From Halobellus salinus (GTDB taxonomy: Archaea > Halobacteriota > Halobacteria > Halobacteriales > Haloferacaceae), in assembly GCF_014646875.1 (NCBI RefSeq), contig NZ_BMOC01000011.1, positions 1-64,000 of the forward strand: a DNA stretch of 64,000 bases, written 5' to 3'. The position numbers and the translations under genes were made by a program. Every line of letters begins with the position of its first letter. Position 1 is the first letter of the stretch. This document shows positions 50,661 to 59,059 of the stretch, in pieces. Below the pieces are notes generated by a model, which was not told where the DNA came from, did not search any database, and worked only from the letters and a program-made list of their open reading frames with translations.

Positions 50661-51263
50661 TTATGTTTTCGGCTGGTGTCGGAGCGTCCGCGCGAGGCGT
50701 TGGTACGCCCCCCGTACGTCCGGGTCCGCCAGCGGGTCCGGGGCGTCGGGGACGGTCGCGACCACCGGACACCCCAGGAGGTCGTCAACGCCGGGCGGTG
50801 CGATCCGCGCGCGGGTCACCACGGCACCGACCACCGACGTCCCGACCGCCCGCGCCATCGCTGCGGTCTTGGCTGCGTCGCGGAGTCCGGCCACGCACGC
50901 GGTCGACACCAGGAGGGCGCGGTCCGCGATCCGGAGCGGGACGGTCGCGTCCGGGCCGGCACCGGCGGGACAGTCCACAAGCGCGAGGTGAGAGTCGTGC
51001 GCGCGGAGGTGTCGGAGTCGGTCGCCAAGACCCTCCGGGAGGTCGCGAGGCGCCGGCACGACGCGCGTCTCCGACGGAGCGGTGGGGTCCGGGTGTCCCG
51101 GGCCGTTCGGCGGACAGTCGCGTGGGACACCGGCCAGGGCGTGGAGATTGGGGAGGTCGCAGTCGGCGTCAACCGCGAGGGTCGGCCCGTCGATCGCACG
51201 CGCCAACCCCAGGGTCGTGGTCGTCTTTCCGCTACCGCCCTTGCCGCCGGCAATCGCAAGCAT
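50661..51263 (-). CDS. MinD/ParA-family P-loop ATPase
   Basis: A 200-residue ATPase. The deviant Walker A motif GGKGGSGKTTTTLGLA (residues 7-22) with the signature Lys at position 2 of KGGxGKT is intact; DADCDLPNLHAL (about 32-43) matches the switch region and LALVDCPAGAGPDA the Walker B strand. It is shorter than MinD (about 260 residues). Such haloarchaeal proteins occur in several copies and place or deliver cargo; the partner is unknown. It starts 25 bases upstream of the RecA-fold gene on the same strand. Confidence 0.85.
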   Translation of the reverse strand: MLAIAGGKGGSGKTTTTLGLARAIDGPTLAVDADCDLPNLHALAGVPRDCPPNGPGHPDPTAPSETRVVPAPRDLPEGLGDRLRHLRAHDSHLALVDCPAGAGPDATVPLRIADRALLVSTACVAGLRDAAKTAAMARAVGTSVVGAVVTRARIAPPGVDDLLGCPVVATVPDAPDPLADPDVRGAYQRLARTLRHQPKT

Positions 51264-51348
51264 ACCGGGGGTGGTCACGGCTTGGTATTTCAAGCCTGGC
51301 CGCGACTCGCCGAGCCACAGACACCAAGCGAACCCTAATCGCGGAGAG

Positions 51349-51723
51349 CTACTCCTGACAGCAGCCGCCGGCCTCGCCGCCGAAATCGACCGCGAGCGGC
51401 TCCGAGATCGCCTCGTTGATCGATTCGAGCCGCTCTTGGAGTTCTTTTTGGGCGTCGAGGTAGTCTGCCATCTTCGGCATGGAGTGGAGGTCCTCCTGGG
51501 CCGACTGGACCTCGCGTACGAGTTCCTGGGTCGCGCCACCGGTCTTCCGGGCCTGCACGTACCGATCCCGGACCGCGTGGAACTCTGCGATCTGCGATTG
51601 GACCTCGTCGTCGGCCTCGACTGCGGCTTTCGCCCGCTCGAAGGCGTCGTACTCGGGCGTCTTGGCGATCGCGTCTCCCAACTCGCGGCCGAGGGTTTCG
51701 AGCCGGTCGGTCTGAACGCTCAT
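51349..51723 (-). CDS. YlbF-family helical protein
   Basis: A 124-residue all-helical protein of the YlbF/YmcA family. Landmarks are RLETLGRELGDAIAKTPEYD (about 7-26), FERAKAAVEADDEVQSQIAE and PKMADYLDAQKELQERLESI. In Bacillus these proteins affect RNA decay and development; the archaeal role is not established. The end reads FGGEAGGCCQE, with a Cys pair near the C-terminus, as in haloarchaeal members. Upstream is a 23-bp tandem repeat. Confidence 0.85.
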   Translation of the reverse strand: MSVQTDRLETLGRELGDAIAKTPEYDAFERAKAAVEADDEVQSQIAEFHAVRDRYVQARKTGGATQELVREVQSAQEDLHSMPKMADYLDAQKELQERLESINEAISEPLAVDFGGEAGGCCQE

Positions 51724-51765
51724 CAACCGGAGTTGGGACGGGGTCGATTTCAACCTGCCGGAGGG

Positions 51766-51834
51766 ATGGGACCGACCCGCGCCTGACGATGGGACCGACC
51801 CGCGCCTGACGATGGGACCGACCCGCGCCTGACA
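51766..51834. repeat. Three tandem 23-bp repeats upstream of ylbF and dph2
   Basis: The unit ATGGGACCGACCCGCGCCTG with ACG appended occurs exactly at 51766, 51789 and 51812 (the last ends imperfectly). It lies between the divergent YlbF and Dph2 genes, near where their promoters must be. Confidence 0.85.
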
Positions 51835-51910
51835 GTTCGGGCGGCCGCACGCGACGGCCCACACTTGGGGACCGCCGGGGTTATGGACCTCGGCGGAGTA
51901 GCTCTCTATA

Positions 51911-52945
51911 ATGAGTCAGGATGCTACCACCGAGGGTGACCTCCGAAACACCGGGATGTCGCTGCGGCACGACCGGGAGTGGGACTACGAACTCGACCGT
52001 ATCGTCGACGCCGTCGAGGACAGGGACGCCGACCGTGTCGGTCTCCAGTTCCCCGAGGGGCTGAAACGCCGCGGCCCGGCGGTCGCCGACGATCTCCGCG
52101 CGCTGTGCGACAACGACGTGACGTTCTTGCTCTCCGGGCAGCCCTGCTACGGCGCCTGCGACCTCGACACGTTCCTGATGCGCCGGACCGACGTGTTCGT
52201 CCACTTCGGCCACTCCCCTATGAAGGAGTCCGACAAGATCATCTATGTCCCCCTGTTCTCGAACGTCGACCCGTTCCCGATCATGGAGGAGGCCGTCGAC
52301 GACCTCCCGGAGGAAGACGTGGGTCTCGTCACCACCGCCCAGCACATGAACCGCTTCGACGAGATGGTCGAGTGGCTCGAAGAGCGCGACTACGACGTCC
52401 ACACCCGGCGCGGCGACGACCGACTCACACACGAGGGCCAGGTGCTCGGCTGCAACTACGCCTCCGCCGACATCGACGCCGGCCAGGTGCTCTACGTCGG
52501 CGGCGGGAAGTTCCACCCCCTCGGCCTCGCTATGGAACACCCCGACAAGCGGGTCCTGATCGCCGACCCCGTCAACAACGTGGTGACGCTGGCGGACACC
52601 GAAAAGTTCCTGAAGCAGCGCTACGGCGCGGTCCACCGCGCGATGGACGCCCAGAAGTGGGGCGTGATCTTCTGCACCAAGATCGGCCAGGGCCGGATGG
52701 ACGTTGCGGAGTCGATCATCGAGGACAACGACGACGCCTACCTTATCACGATGGATGAGGTCACACCTGACAGGCTCCGGAACTTCGACATGGACGCGTT
52801 CGTCAACACCGGCTGCCCGCGGATCACCACCGACGACGGCCCGCAGTTCCACAAGCCGATGCTCACCCCCGGGGAGTACCGGATCGCGGTCGGCGACAAG
52901 CCGCTCGATTCGCTGTCGTTCGACACCTTCCACGGCACCTGGTAG
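51911..52945 (+). CDS. dph2: Dph2, diphthamide synthesis radical enzyme
   Basis: A 344-residue 4Fe-4S enzyme that transfers the aminocarboxypropyl group of S-adenosylmethionine to a histidine of translation factor EF-2, the first step of diphthamide synthesis. The three cluster cysteines are in GQPCYGACD (about 77-85), VLGCNYAS (about 181) and NTGCPRI (about 299). Archaea use a single Dph2, unlike the Dph1-Dph2 pair in eukaryotes. The ATG at 51911 gives an acidic N-terminal tail before the conserved WDYELDRIVD. Confidence 0.93.
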   Translation: MSQDATTEGDLRNTGMSLRHDREWDYELDRIVDAVEDRDADRVGLQFPEGLKRRGPAVADDLRALCDNDVTFLLSGQPCYGACDLDTFLMRRTDVFVHFGHSPMKESDKIIYVPLFSNVDPFPIMEEAVDDLPEEDVGLVTTAQHMNRFDEMVEWLEERDYDVHTRRGDDRLTHEGQVLGCNYASADIDAGQVLYVGGGKFHPLGLAMEHPDKRVLIADPVNNVVTLADTEKFLKQRYGAVHRAMDAQKWGVIFCTKIGQGRMDVAESIIEDNDDAYLITMDEVTPDRLRNFDMDAFVNTGCPRITTDDGPQFHKPMLTPGEYRIAVGDKPLDSLSFDTFHGTW

Positions 52946-52970
52946 TCGCCGCGGAGCGGTTCGACACCGA

Positions 52971-53426
52971 CTACTCCTCGTCGATGCCCACTGCGGTCTC
53001 GACGTAGCGAACCGCTTCTTCGGCGCTTTCGACGGTTTCGACGTGGTCAGCGTCGTGCGTGCCGAGTCCGGCTGTCGGCCGGTCGTAGATCGACGCGTAC
53101 CCGAGTTCCGAGAGCGTCCCGCCGCCGCCGTCGACCGCGACGACAGCGTCGCCGTTCATCACCACCAGTGCGTTCCGGGCGTGGCCCAGCCCCGTCGCGA
53201 TCGGGTCGTCGACGTAGGGGTTGGCGTCGTCGGGGTCGTCGGTCGAGAGGATCCCGATGGTGTGGCCGCCCGCCTCCGAGGCGCCGCGGCAGGCCGCCTC
53301 CATCACGCCGCCGTAGCCGCCGCAGACGACGGTGTGGCCGTATTGGGCGAGTAGCCGCCCGACTGCCTCCGCGGTTTCGGCCTCCAACTCGGTGACGGTG
53401 CTGCCGCCGATGACGCTAACGCGCAT
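52971..53426 (-). CDS. LOG-like nucleotide-binding protein (TIGR00725 type)
   Basis: A 151-residue Rossmann-fold protein. It has the family motifs VIGGSTVTELEAETAEAVGR, VVCGGYGGVMEAACRGASEA (about 34-53; GGxxGxM), and AVDGGGGTLSELGYASIYDR (about 97-116; GxGTxxE). The family includes cytokinin-activating phosphoribohydrolases and Rossmann proteins of unknown role; the subtype here is the archaeal TIGR00725-like one. It is convergent with dph2. Confidence 0.82.
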   Translation of the reverse strand: MRVSVIGGSTVTELEAETAEAVGRLLAQYGHTVVCGGYGGVMEAACRGASEAGGHTIGILSTDDPDDANPYVDDPIATGLGHARNALVVMNGDAVVAVDGGGGTLSELGYASIYDRPTAGLGTHDADHVETVESAEEAVRYVETAVGIDEE

Positions 53427-53475
53427 ACCGGCGGCTCTCGGGGCGGGGTGGTAGTGGTTTCGACCGCGCCGGCGG

Positions 53476-54252
53476 TCACTCCTCGCCGGCGACCGGCGCC
53501 CCGTCCGGCCGCTTCGCGCCCTCGGAGTCGTGGACGACCACGCCGTCGGCGTCGGTCGGTTCGTACTCGTCGCGGACCGCGATCGCTTCCGCCAACTCGC
53601 GGACCGCGCGCTCTTTCAGCGCCGCCGCCAACTCCTCGGCCTCCGACCGGGAGATGTCGCGGCCGAGCCCCTCGCACTCGTGGGCCCGAACCATCCTCTC
53701 GGTGTCGGCGGAACCGTCCGCGGCGGGTCCGTCTGCCCGCGGGACCGGAGGTCCCGCACTGTCGACGGCTTCACCCATCGGCTGTGTGGTCCCGCCGAGC
53801 GCAACGCTGAACGGGTAGGTTGCACAGATCAGCGGCCGGTCGTCGTGGACGGTACAGGCACCCGTCCCGTCGGTCTCATCGTAGAAGGTGCAGTCGCCGC
53901 AGGCGTCAGTCTGCAGCGCCCACTCGAAGGTCTCGCCCTCGGGGCCCTCGGGACCCTCGGCGATCCCGTACGGCATCGGCCGCGCGACGTCGCGCCAGTC
54001 GTAAGCGGTTCCGTCGTCACCGTGGGCCCCGTTTTCGTCAGCGTCCGCAGCCCCCTGTAACTGCCGCACTTCGTCGGGGAACACCGTCGCGGTGTGGGGC
54101 TCCCGATCGCCGTCGTCGGTCGTGTGCCCTTTGCAGCACGCACCGCACCGCGTGCACTCGAACCCGATCGACTCGATGGCGTCCGCGAGATCCGAGACGC
54201 GGAGGTCGCGGGCGCGGTCGAGTTCCGTCTCCAACGCCGGGGGGTCGCTCAC
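53476..54252 (-). CDS. YkgJ-family cysteine-cluster protein
   Basis: A 258-residue protein with a cysteine cluster likely to bind zinc or an Fe-S cluster. The conserved block is FECTRCGACCKGHT (about 31-44), with further cysteines in DACGDCTFYDETDGTGACTV (about 116-135) and RPLICATYPFSVALGG. The C-terminal half is acidic and helical. The GTG start (VSDPPALETELD) was chosen because the long upstream reading has no coding character. Family members are often of unknown role. Confidence 0.85.
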   Translation of the reverse strand: MSDPPALETELDRARDLRVSDLADAIESIGFECTRCGACCKGHTTDDGDREPHTATVFPDEVRQLQGAADADENGAHGDDGTAYDWRDVARPMPYGIAEGPEGPEGETFEWALQTDACGDCTFYDETDGTGACTVHDDRPLICATYPFSVALGGTTQPMGEAVDSAGPPVPRADGPAADGSADTERMVRAHECEGLGRDISRSEAEELAAALKERAVRELAEAIAVRDEYEPTDADGVVVHDSEGAKRPDGAPVAGEE

Positions 54253-54340
54253 GCCCTTCTCTCGCGGCGGCGCGAACAAAACTCTCCCGGTGGTCGCACA
54301 CCGCGGCTGGGCGGTCGCGTCCGGCCGACCGTCGTCGCCG

Positions 54341-55174
54341 CTACGTCGGCGTGACGGCCCCGGTTTCGGGGTTGAACGCCACCCGCCCCTCGACGTCGAG
54401 TTTCTCCAGGTGCGCCACGGCCGTCGCCCGTGCGAGGTCCTCGAATCCGGAGAGATCCTTGTCGTAGGCCGCGTTGACGACCGCGTCAATGTCGGCGGCA
54501 CCCTCACGGACCGCCGCCACGACGCGCCGTTCGCGGTCGAGCCGGTGGGCGATCAGCCGTCGGCAGGTGGCCTGCGGGTCGTCGATGATCGGGCCGTGAC
54601 CCGGGAGCAGTCGCGAGGGGGTCCGGGCGTGGAGACGGCGCAACCCGATCAAGTATCCCCGGAGGTCGCCTTCGGGTGCCGCGACCGCGACACTGCCCGC
54701 TGCGACCGCCACGTCGCCGCAGACCGTCCCACCCTCGGCCTCGAATGCGACGTGATCGGGGGCGTGCCCTTGGGTATCGATCACACGGATCCCGCCGTCG
54801 ACCGGGATCTCCGTTCCCTCGCTGAAGATTCGGTCCGGTTCGATGCCCGCCGCGGCCGCAAAGCGGGACTCGAACCCGCGGCGACACCAGACGGTCGCAT
54901 CCGTCTCGGCCGCGTACGCGTCAACCGCTCCGACGTGGTCCGGGTGGGCGTGCGTGACCGCGACGTGTTCGATTCCGGCGGCGTCAACCGCGGCGTCGAG
55001 ATCGTCGGTACGGCCGGCCGGATCGATCAGAAGTTCATCAGCGAGGAGATACGCGTTGGTTGCACCGGTCGGCACGCGTTCTGTGACCGGGACGGGAACA
55101 CGGATGATTCCCCGTGCGACGTTCGACAGTTCACTCGAAGCGTTCGACGATCCGCTCACGAGCGTAACTACCAC
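54341..55174 (-). CDS. Metallo-beta-lactamase fold hydrolase
   Basis: A 277-residue MBL-fold enzyme. The metal site is seen as VTHAHPDHVGAVDAY (H-x-H-x-D-H, about 73-87), DTQGHAPDHVAF, the Asp in TVCGDVAVAAG and LLPGHGPIIDD. The C-terminal helical extension (AHRLDRERRVVAAVREGAAD) resembles LACTB2-type ribonuclease/hydrolases with a winged-helix-like end. Substrate unknown. The start is a GTG; a second GTG five codons later is possible. Confidence 0.88.
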   Translation of the reverse strand: MVVTLVSGSSNASSELSNVARGIIRVPVPVTERVPTGATNAYLLADELLIDPAGRTDDLDAAVDAAGIEHVAVTHAHPDHVGAVDAYAAETDATVWCRRGFESRFAAAAGIEPDRIFSEGTEIPVDGGIRVIDTQGHAPDHVAFEAEGGTVCGDVAVAAGSVAVAAPEGDLRGYLIGLRRLHARTPSRLLPGHGPIIDDPQATCRRLIAHRLDRERRVVAAVREGAADIDAVVNAAYDKDLSGFEDLARATAVAHLEKLDVEGRVAFNPETGAVTPT

Positions 55175-55242
55175 TGATCCGCCAAAAACGGTGTCGGCGT
55201 CGGACCGAGGCGGTGCCCCGGGTCCGATAGCGAGGGCCGCAG

Positions 55243-55515
55243 CTACGTGTTGAGGTAGTAGACCCGCTTTCGGGCGTCCTGGAAGCTGTACCGGGAGCCG
55301 ACGAGTCCGGCTTCCTCCAGCCGGTTGAGTGCGTATCTGACGGTGCGGTCCGGGAGCAGCGACTCCTCGGCGAGTTGCCCCTGCGAGAGCGGGGCGTCGC
55401 CTTCGAGGACTTTGGCGACGAGTTTCGCGCTCGGCGGCAGTTCACGGAGTCTGTCGCGGAACTCCGGCTCCGGAAGCGGATTTTCGCCTTCGAGGTCTGC
55501 GGTACTGGTGCTCAT
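55243..55515 (-). CDS. Small winged-helix regulator, paralogue of the gene at 2012
   Basis: A 90-residue protein, highly similar to the 87-residue regulator at 2012-2275: both share PPSAKLVAKVL, then QLAEE-LLP-RTVRYAL-RLE and the ending DARKR-Y-L. Differences lie in the N-terminal tail and wing. It is transcribed alone, upstream of a TATA-like AATATAAGGTG on the minus strand (about 55582-55592) and near palindrome copy C. The two may be a duplicated regulator pair with different targets. Confidence 0.82.
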   Translation of the reverse strand: MSTSTADLEGENPLPEPEFRDRLRELPPSAKLVAKVLEGDAPLSQGQLAEESLLPDRTVRYALNRLEEAGLVGSRYSFQDARKRVYYLNT

Positions 55516-55909
55516 ACCACGTGCCAGGCGTCTGTCTCGGGTAAAGGTTGCCTACAAGTGTGACGGTACAATACTTACACCTTATATTCGTATTACGGTG
55601 GCGACCACGGGAGAGCCGGATCGATTCCCCCGACGGAGGGCAATACAGCCGCTCTACACCAGCGTTTGCAACTGATTGCTCAGCAGATCGCACGGCTGCG
55701 TGCGATCAAGTGATACTGCCGGCTATAGTCGCGTGACGTATTTCGACACCCCGGGGTGTCGAAAATCTTCACGTAATTATAGCCGACAGTATGAGTACAC
55801 ACTTGCAGACCCTCCTATAGCCGACTTCGGAGTCGACAGCCGCCCCGCTGACGCACGCCCGACAGTATCCAGTACGGTTTTAATCCGCGAGTGAGGACGA
55901 ACTGGTAGC
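55516..55909. other. Intergenic region with palindrome copy C
   Basis: The region carries the promoter of the regulator (minus) and the palindromic element at 55713-55792. Downstream of the element, before the methyltransferase start at 55910, TTTTAATCC (55878-55886) is AT-rich enough to be that gene's TATA box. No other gene is supported. Confidence 0.55.
55713..55792. repeat. 80-bp near-palindromic element, copy C
   Basis: Third copy, same orientation as the one at 29275. The outer left arm has one change (ATACTGCCGGC). The core is perfect GACACCCCGGGGTGTC and the right arm ends GCCGACAGTAT. Confidence 0.85.
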
Positions 55910-56617
55910 GTGAAAGGAAAAGAGTGGTACCAGGCCGACGACGTCGCCCAGGAGTACGACTCGAAGCGGTTCTCGCGAGGCGGGAGACTCATCGACAGCC
56001 GGGAGAAGCGTGCGGTCGTCGACGCCATCGGGCCCGTTGAAGGTGAGAACATCCTCGAGATCGCCTGCGGAACCGGCCGGTTCACCGTCATGCTGGCCGA
56101 GCGGGGAGCGGACATCGTCGGGATCGACATCTCCGATGCGATGCTGTCACAAGGGCGTGCGAAGGCCCGCAGCGCCGGCGTCGCCGACCATATCGAGTTT
56201 CTCCGTGGCGACGCGGCCCGGCTGCCGTTCCCCGACGACCATTTCGACGCGGTCTTCGCGATGCGGTTTTTCCACCTCGCGGACACCCCGACCAAGTTCC
56301 TGACCGAGATGGCACGCGTTTCGAAGGATCTGGTCTTTTTCGACACGTTCAACCGCCGGAGCACCCGGGTCGCGTACAACTGGCTCCTCCCGATGGGGTC
56401 GCACCTCTACTCGCGGTCACAGGTCGACCGGCTGCTCGACGCTGCCGGTGTGCGGTTGGTGGGTGCCGAACACGACTTCGGCCTCCCGTATGGGTTCTAC
56501 CGGAAGCTCCCCAACGGGCTGGCACAGCAGTTCCGCGACGTCGACACCGCTGTCGGCGAGACGGCCGTCGGCGACGCGCTGGCGTCGGTTTCCTACTGGA
56601 CGACGTCCGTCGCGTGA
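55910..56617 (+). CDS. Class I SAM-dependent methyltransferase
   Basis: A 235-residue Rossmann-fold methyltransferase. Motif I is ILEIACGTGRFTVMLAERGA (about 47-66), the acidic loop VGIDISDAML follows, and post-I motifs DAARLPFPDDHFDAVFAMRF (about 103-122) are as in the UbiE/COQ5-like class. The substrate is unknown; the similarity is to lipid and small-molecule methyltransferases. The start is a GTG. It precedes a GT2 gene by 69 bases on the same strand, so the two may be co-transcribed. Confidence 0.85.
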   Translation: MKGKEWYQADDVAQEYDSKRFSRGGRLIDSREKRAVVDAIGPVEGENILEIACGTGRFTVMLAERGADIVGIDISDAMLSQGRAKARSAGVADHIEFLRGDAARLPFPDDHFDAVFAMRFFHLADTPTKFLTEMARVSKDLVFFDTFNRRSTRVAYNWLLPMGSHLYSRSQVDRLLDAAGVRLVGAEHDFGLPYGFYRKLPNGLAQQFRDVDTAVGETAVGDALASVSYWTTSVA

Positions 56618-56686
56618 CCCGGACGCCGTGGCGCCGGCCCGGGGCCGAGGTGTAGTGTTTAAGTTCGCGGGTCGCCTCCGGGCGGT

Positions 56687-57589
56687 ATGCAGCTTTCGGT
56701 CGTGGTTCCGACGCTCAACGCGCGGGACCGCCTCGCGGCCACCCTCGACGACCTGGCGTCGCACGCACCCGACGCCGAAGTGGTGGTGGTCAACGGGCCG
56801 TCGGCCGACGGCACCACCGGGATGGTGCGTAACCGAGAGGATGTCGACGTGCTGGTGGAAGTCTCCGACCGGACCCTGAATATCTCCCGGAACGCCGGGG
56901 TGCGAGCGGCGTCCGGGGACACTGTCGCGTTCCTTCGACAGGATCTCGGGGTCGAGAAATCGTGGGTGTCCGCGGTCGAATCGGGGGTCGAACGCGCGCC
57001 GGTTGTCACGGGGCCGGTTCACGAAACTCTCCCCGCCGGGATGACCACCACTGCCCCCGAGCGCCGCGAGATCCACGGCCGGGAGGTGGCCTACTTCAAC
57101 GGCGGGAATGTCGCGTTCCGCGCGGCGACGCTCGACGAGTTGGATGGCTTCGACGAGTATTTACAGACCGGCGGGGCTCGCGACGCCGCCCACCGGCTCG
57201 CGGGGCTCGATTGTGACGTTGAGTGGCGCTCAGACATGTGTGTCCGAACCGAGTACGAGGCCGACGGGGGCGTCACCGACCGGGACTACGGGTGGAAATA
57301 CCGCGCGCTCGCCTACCGGCTGGCCAAGAACTACGGGATCAGACCAACCGTGCTCCGCCGGGTCGTCTCCCACGCCGGGGCCGACGCGCTGTCGGCCGCC
57401 CGTGACGTCGTCGCCGGCGGTACCACCCCGACGAACTGGTTTGGGACCGGTCGCGACGTCGTCACGGGGATGGCCACCGGCTACTCCGACGGGTTGGTGG
57501 CGCGCGCTCGGGACCGGAGTCCAGCGCGGAACCCCCACGGCTGCTCGAAGCGGGCGGACCGAGCGGTCGCGACGTACGACCGGCGGTAG
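56687..57589 (+). CDS. GT2-family glycosyltransferase
   Basis: A 300-residue GT-A-fold enzyme. It begins QLSVVVPTLNARDRLAATLD with the nucleotide-sugar motif EVVVVNGPSADGTTGMV (about 26-42), followed by NISRNAGVRAASGDTVAFLR and the DxD-like QDLG in place of a canonical Asp-x-Asp (about 85-88). A later segment (REVAYFNGGNVAFRAATLDE, about 131-150) is typical of the acceptor side. It probably acts on a lipid or surface glycan. The third glycosyltransferase in the window. Confidence 0.85.
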   Translation: MQLSVVVPTLNARDRLAATLDDLASHAPDAEVVVVNGPSADGTTGMVRNREDVDVLVEVSDRTLNISRNAGVRAASGDTVAFLRQDLGVEKSWVSAVESGVERAPVVTGPVHETLPAGMTTTAPERREIHGREVAYFNGGNVAFRAATLDELDGFDEYLQTGGARDAAHRLAGLDCDVEWRSDMCVRTEYEADGGVTDRDYGWKYRALAYRLAKNYGIRPTVLRRVVSHAGADALSAARDVVAGGTTPTNWFGTGRDVVTGMATGYSDGLVARARDRSPARNPHGCSKRADRAVATYDRR

Positions 57590-58176
57590 CGGGCGCCGAA
57601 CCCGGAAGCGGTCCGGACGACGACCGAGGAGACTGTTTCGTTGGGAGTGAAACCGGTGGAGTAGTGTCGAAACGGCCGTGGAAGCCCCCGCGGTCTCGAC
57701 TCGACGGCTTCGCTTCGGTCCTCGTCGCTCACAGGTTCGCCCCTGCGGTCGCTGCTCACGGGCGCTTCGCGCTCGTTCGCACGGCCTGCGGCGGCTTCGG
57801 CTTTGCCGCCGGGAGAGCCGGGTGCTCCGAGCTCACGGTGGCGAGCCGCGGTGAACGACCCGCTGCGTGCGTCGCCCGTTACCACCAGAACGCGTCGCGT
57901 TCTGGGTGGCTGACGAGGGCTGGAGTTGTGCTCTCGTCACCGTCGTCGAAACCGCGGCCCCGTCCGGTCCCACCCAGCGGCGGGTTTCCGGTCGGTCGTC
58001 GCGTAACGAAACACCACCCGACCGAGGGCCCTGAGGTTTATTATAGTTCACGGAACCACCACCGGCGTGCGGTGAGAACTGCCCCGCGCCGGATTGCGGG
58101 TGTCCGGCACCACGGTGCGGGAACGACGGTGTGCCGGCTGTTCGCTATTTTTGCTGCGTCTCTTGGCGCCCTACGG
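57590..58176. other. Intergenic region with the second dispersed element
   Basis: No supported gene in 587 bases between convergent genes. Most of it is the dispersed element copy 2. At its far side, GAGGTTTATTATAGTTCACG (about 58029-58048) holds a TATA-like core that on the minus strand lies about 35-45 bases before the element's conserved 5' block, so the element could have its own promoter. Confidence 0.5.
57655..58005 (-). repeat. Dispersed structured element, copy 2
   Basis: Read on the minus strand, this copy has the same 5' block (GGGTGGGACCGGACGGGGCC, then TTTCGACGACGGTGACGAGA), the hairpin CCAGAACGCG-A-CGCGTTCTGG, a longer variable middle, and the 3' block GAGTCGAGACCGCGGGGGCT with TCCACGG after it. 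The hairpin keeps pairing although its loop differs from copy 1, which favours a structured RNA or a folded mobile end. Confidence 0.65.
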
Positions 58177-59007
58177 TCACGACTCGCCAGGGCTCAACCC
58201 GGGCACGACCCGCGAGGGGTTCGCCGAAAACGCCCGTCGCATCGCGTCCTCGGAGACGTCGAGCGTCAGGATCTCACTCACGCCGACGTTGGGGTGGACC
58301 TCCGGGGCGCCGCTTCCGAAGAGCACCCGGTCGGGGTGTTCCAAGAGGGCGCGTTCGAGCGCGCTCCGGAACCGAACTCCCGCGGTGTCGAGGTAGAGCC
58401 GGTCGTACCGGTCAAGAAGGTCGATCGCGTCGGCCATAAGGTCGCGGTCGAGCGGGTGGCCGCCGAACCCCGCCAGGATCACGGGGATCTCACGGTTGAG
58501 GAGGGTCTCCGCCACCGTGTCCGGCGGGAACGACCGGCCGCCGTGTACCACCAGTGGCAACCCAACGTCTTCCAACACGGCGACGGTCTCACTGTCCGGC
58601 ATTCCGTCGGCCCCGGGTGCGAGTGTGAAGCCGTGGAACCGGTCGTCGTAGGCGTACTGCTCAATGTCTTCGGGGCTTGTGTGTGACCTCTCGCGGGAGG
58701 ACGCCAGGTTCCGCAGTCGGCTCAACACCGCCGACGCCGGCTCCCACGGCCCGTTGATCCGGGCGAACGCGAGAAACGGCCGGTCAACGCTCAGTCGGGC
58801 TACGGCGTTATTGGCCTGGAGGTACCCTTCCCCTGCGGGGCGTTCTCCCGGAGAAACGACCGCCCGGACGACCCCGGCCTGCCGGAGTTCGCGTTCGAGC
58901 ACCTCCGGAGTCGTCTCGCGCCCGCGACTCGCAACCTCCGCCTCGTCGGTTGGGTCGAGCCGGGCGTGGACGTCGACCACCCTGAACCCGTGGTTCAACT
59001 CCAGCAT
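58177..59007 (-). CDS. Amidohydrolase-like TIM-barrel protein
   Basis: A 276-residue protein of the amidohydrolase superfamily. It starts MLELNHGFRVVDVHARLDPT, where the metal motif H-x-H of active members reads His-Ala-Arg, so one ligand is changed. Later parts follow the superfamily: GLPLVVHGGRSFPPDTVAET (His near 168), PVILAGFGGHPLDRDLMADA, RLYLDTAGVRFRS and DRVLFGSGAPEVHPN (Gly-Ser-Gly in place of the usual Gly-Ser-Asp). It may be a non-canonical or inactive hydrolase. It is convergent with the GT2 gene across the dispersed element. Confidence 0.75.
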   Translation of the reverse strand: MLELNHGFRVVDVHARLDPTDEAEVASRGRETTPEVLERELRQAGVVRAVVSPGERPAGEGYLQANNAVARLSVDRPFLAFARINGPWEPASAVLSRLRNLASSRERSHTSPEDIEQYAYDDRFHGFTLAPGADGMPDSETVAVLEDVGLPLVVHGGRSFPPDTVAETLLNREIPVILAGFGGHPLDRDLMADAIDLLDRYDRLYLDTAGVRFRSALERALLEHPDRVLFGSGAPEVHPNVGVSEILTLDVSEDAMRRAFSANPSRVVPGLSPGES

Positions 59008-59059
59008 CGTGAGACATTGTCGAACCGACGTAGATATAGGTTGGCGGAACGGCGTCGGG

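Noticed and set aside
57655-58005. rRNA or 7S RNA fragment
   Set aside because: No match to conserved rRNA or SRP RNA motifs is visible; the hairpin is short and the middle is variable between copies.
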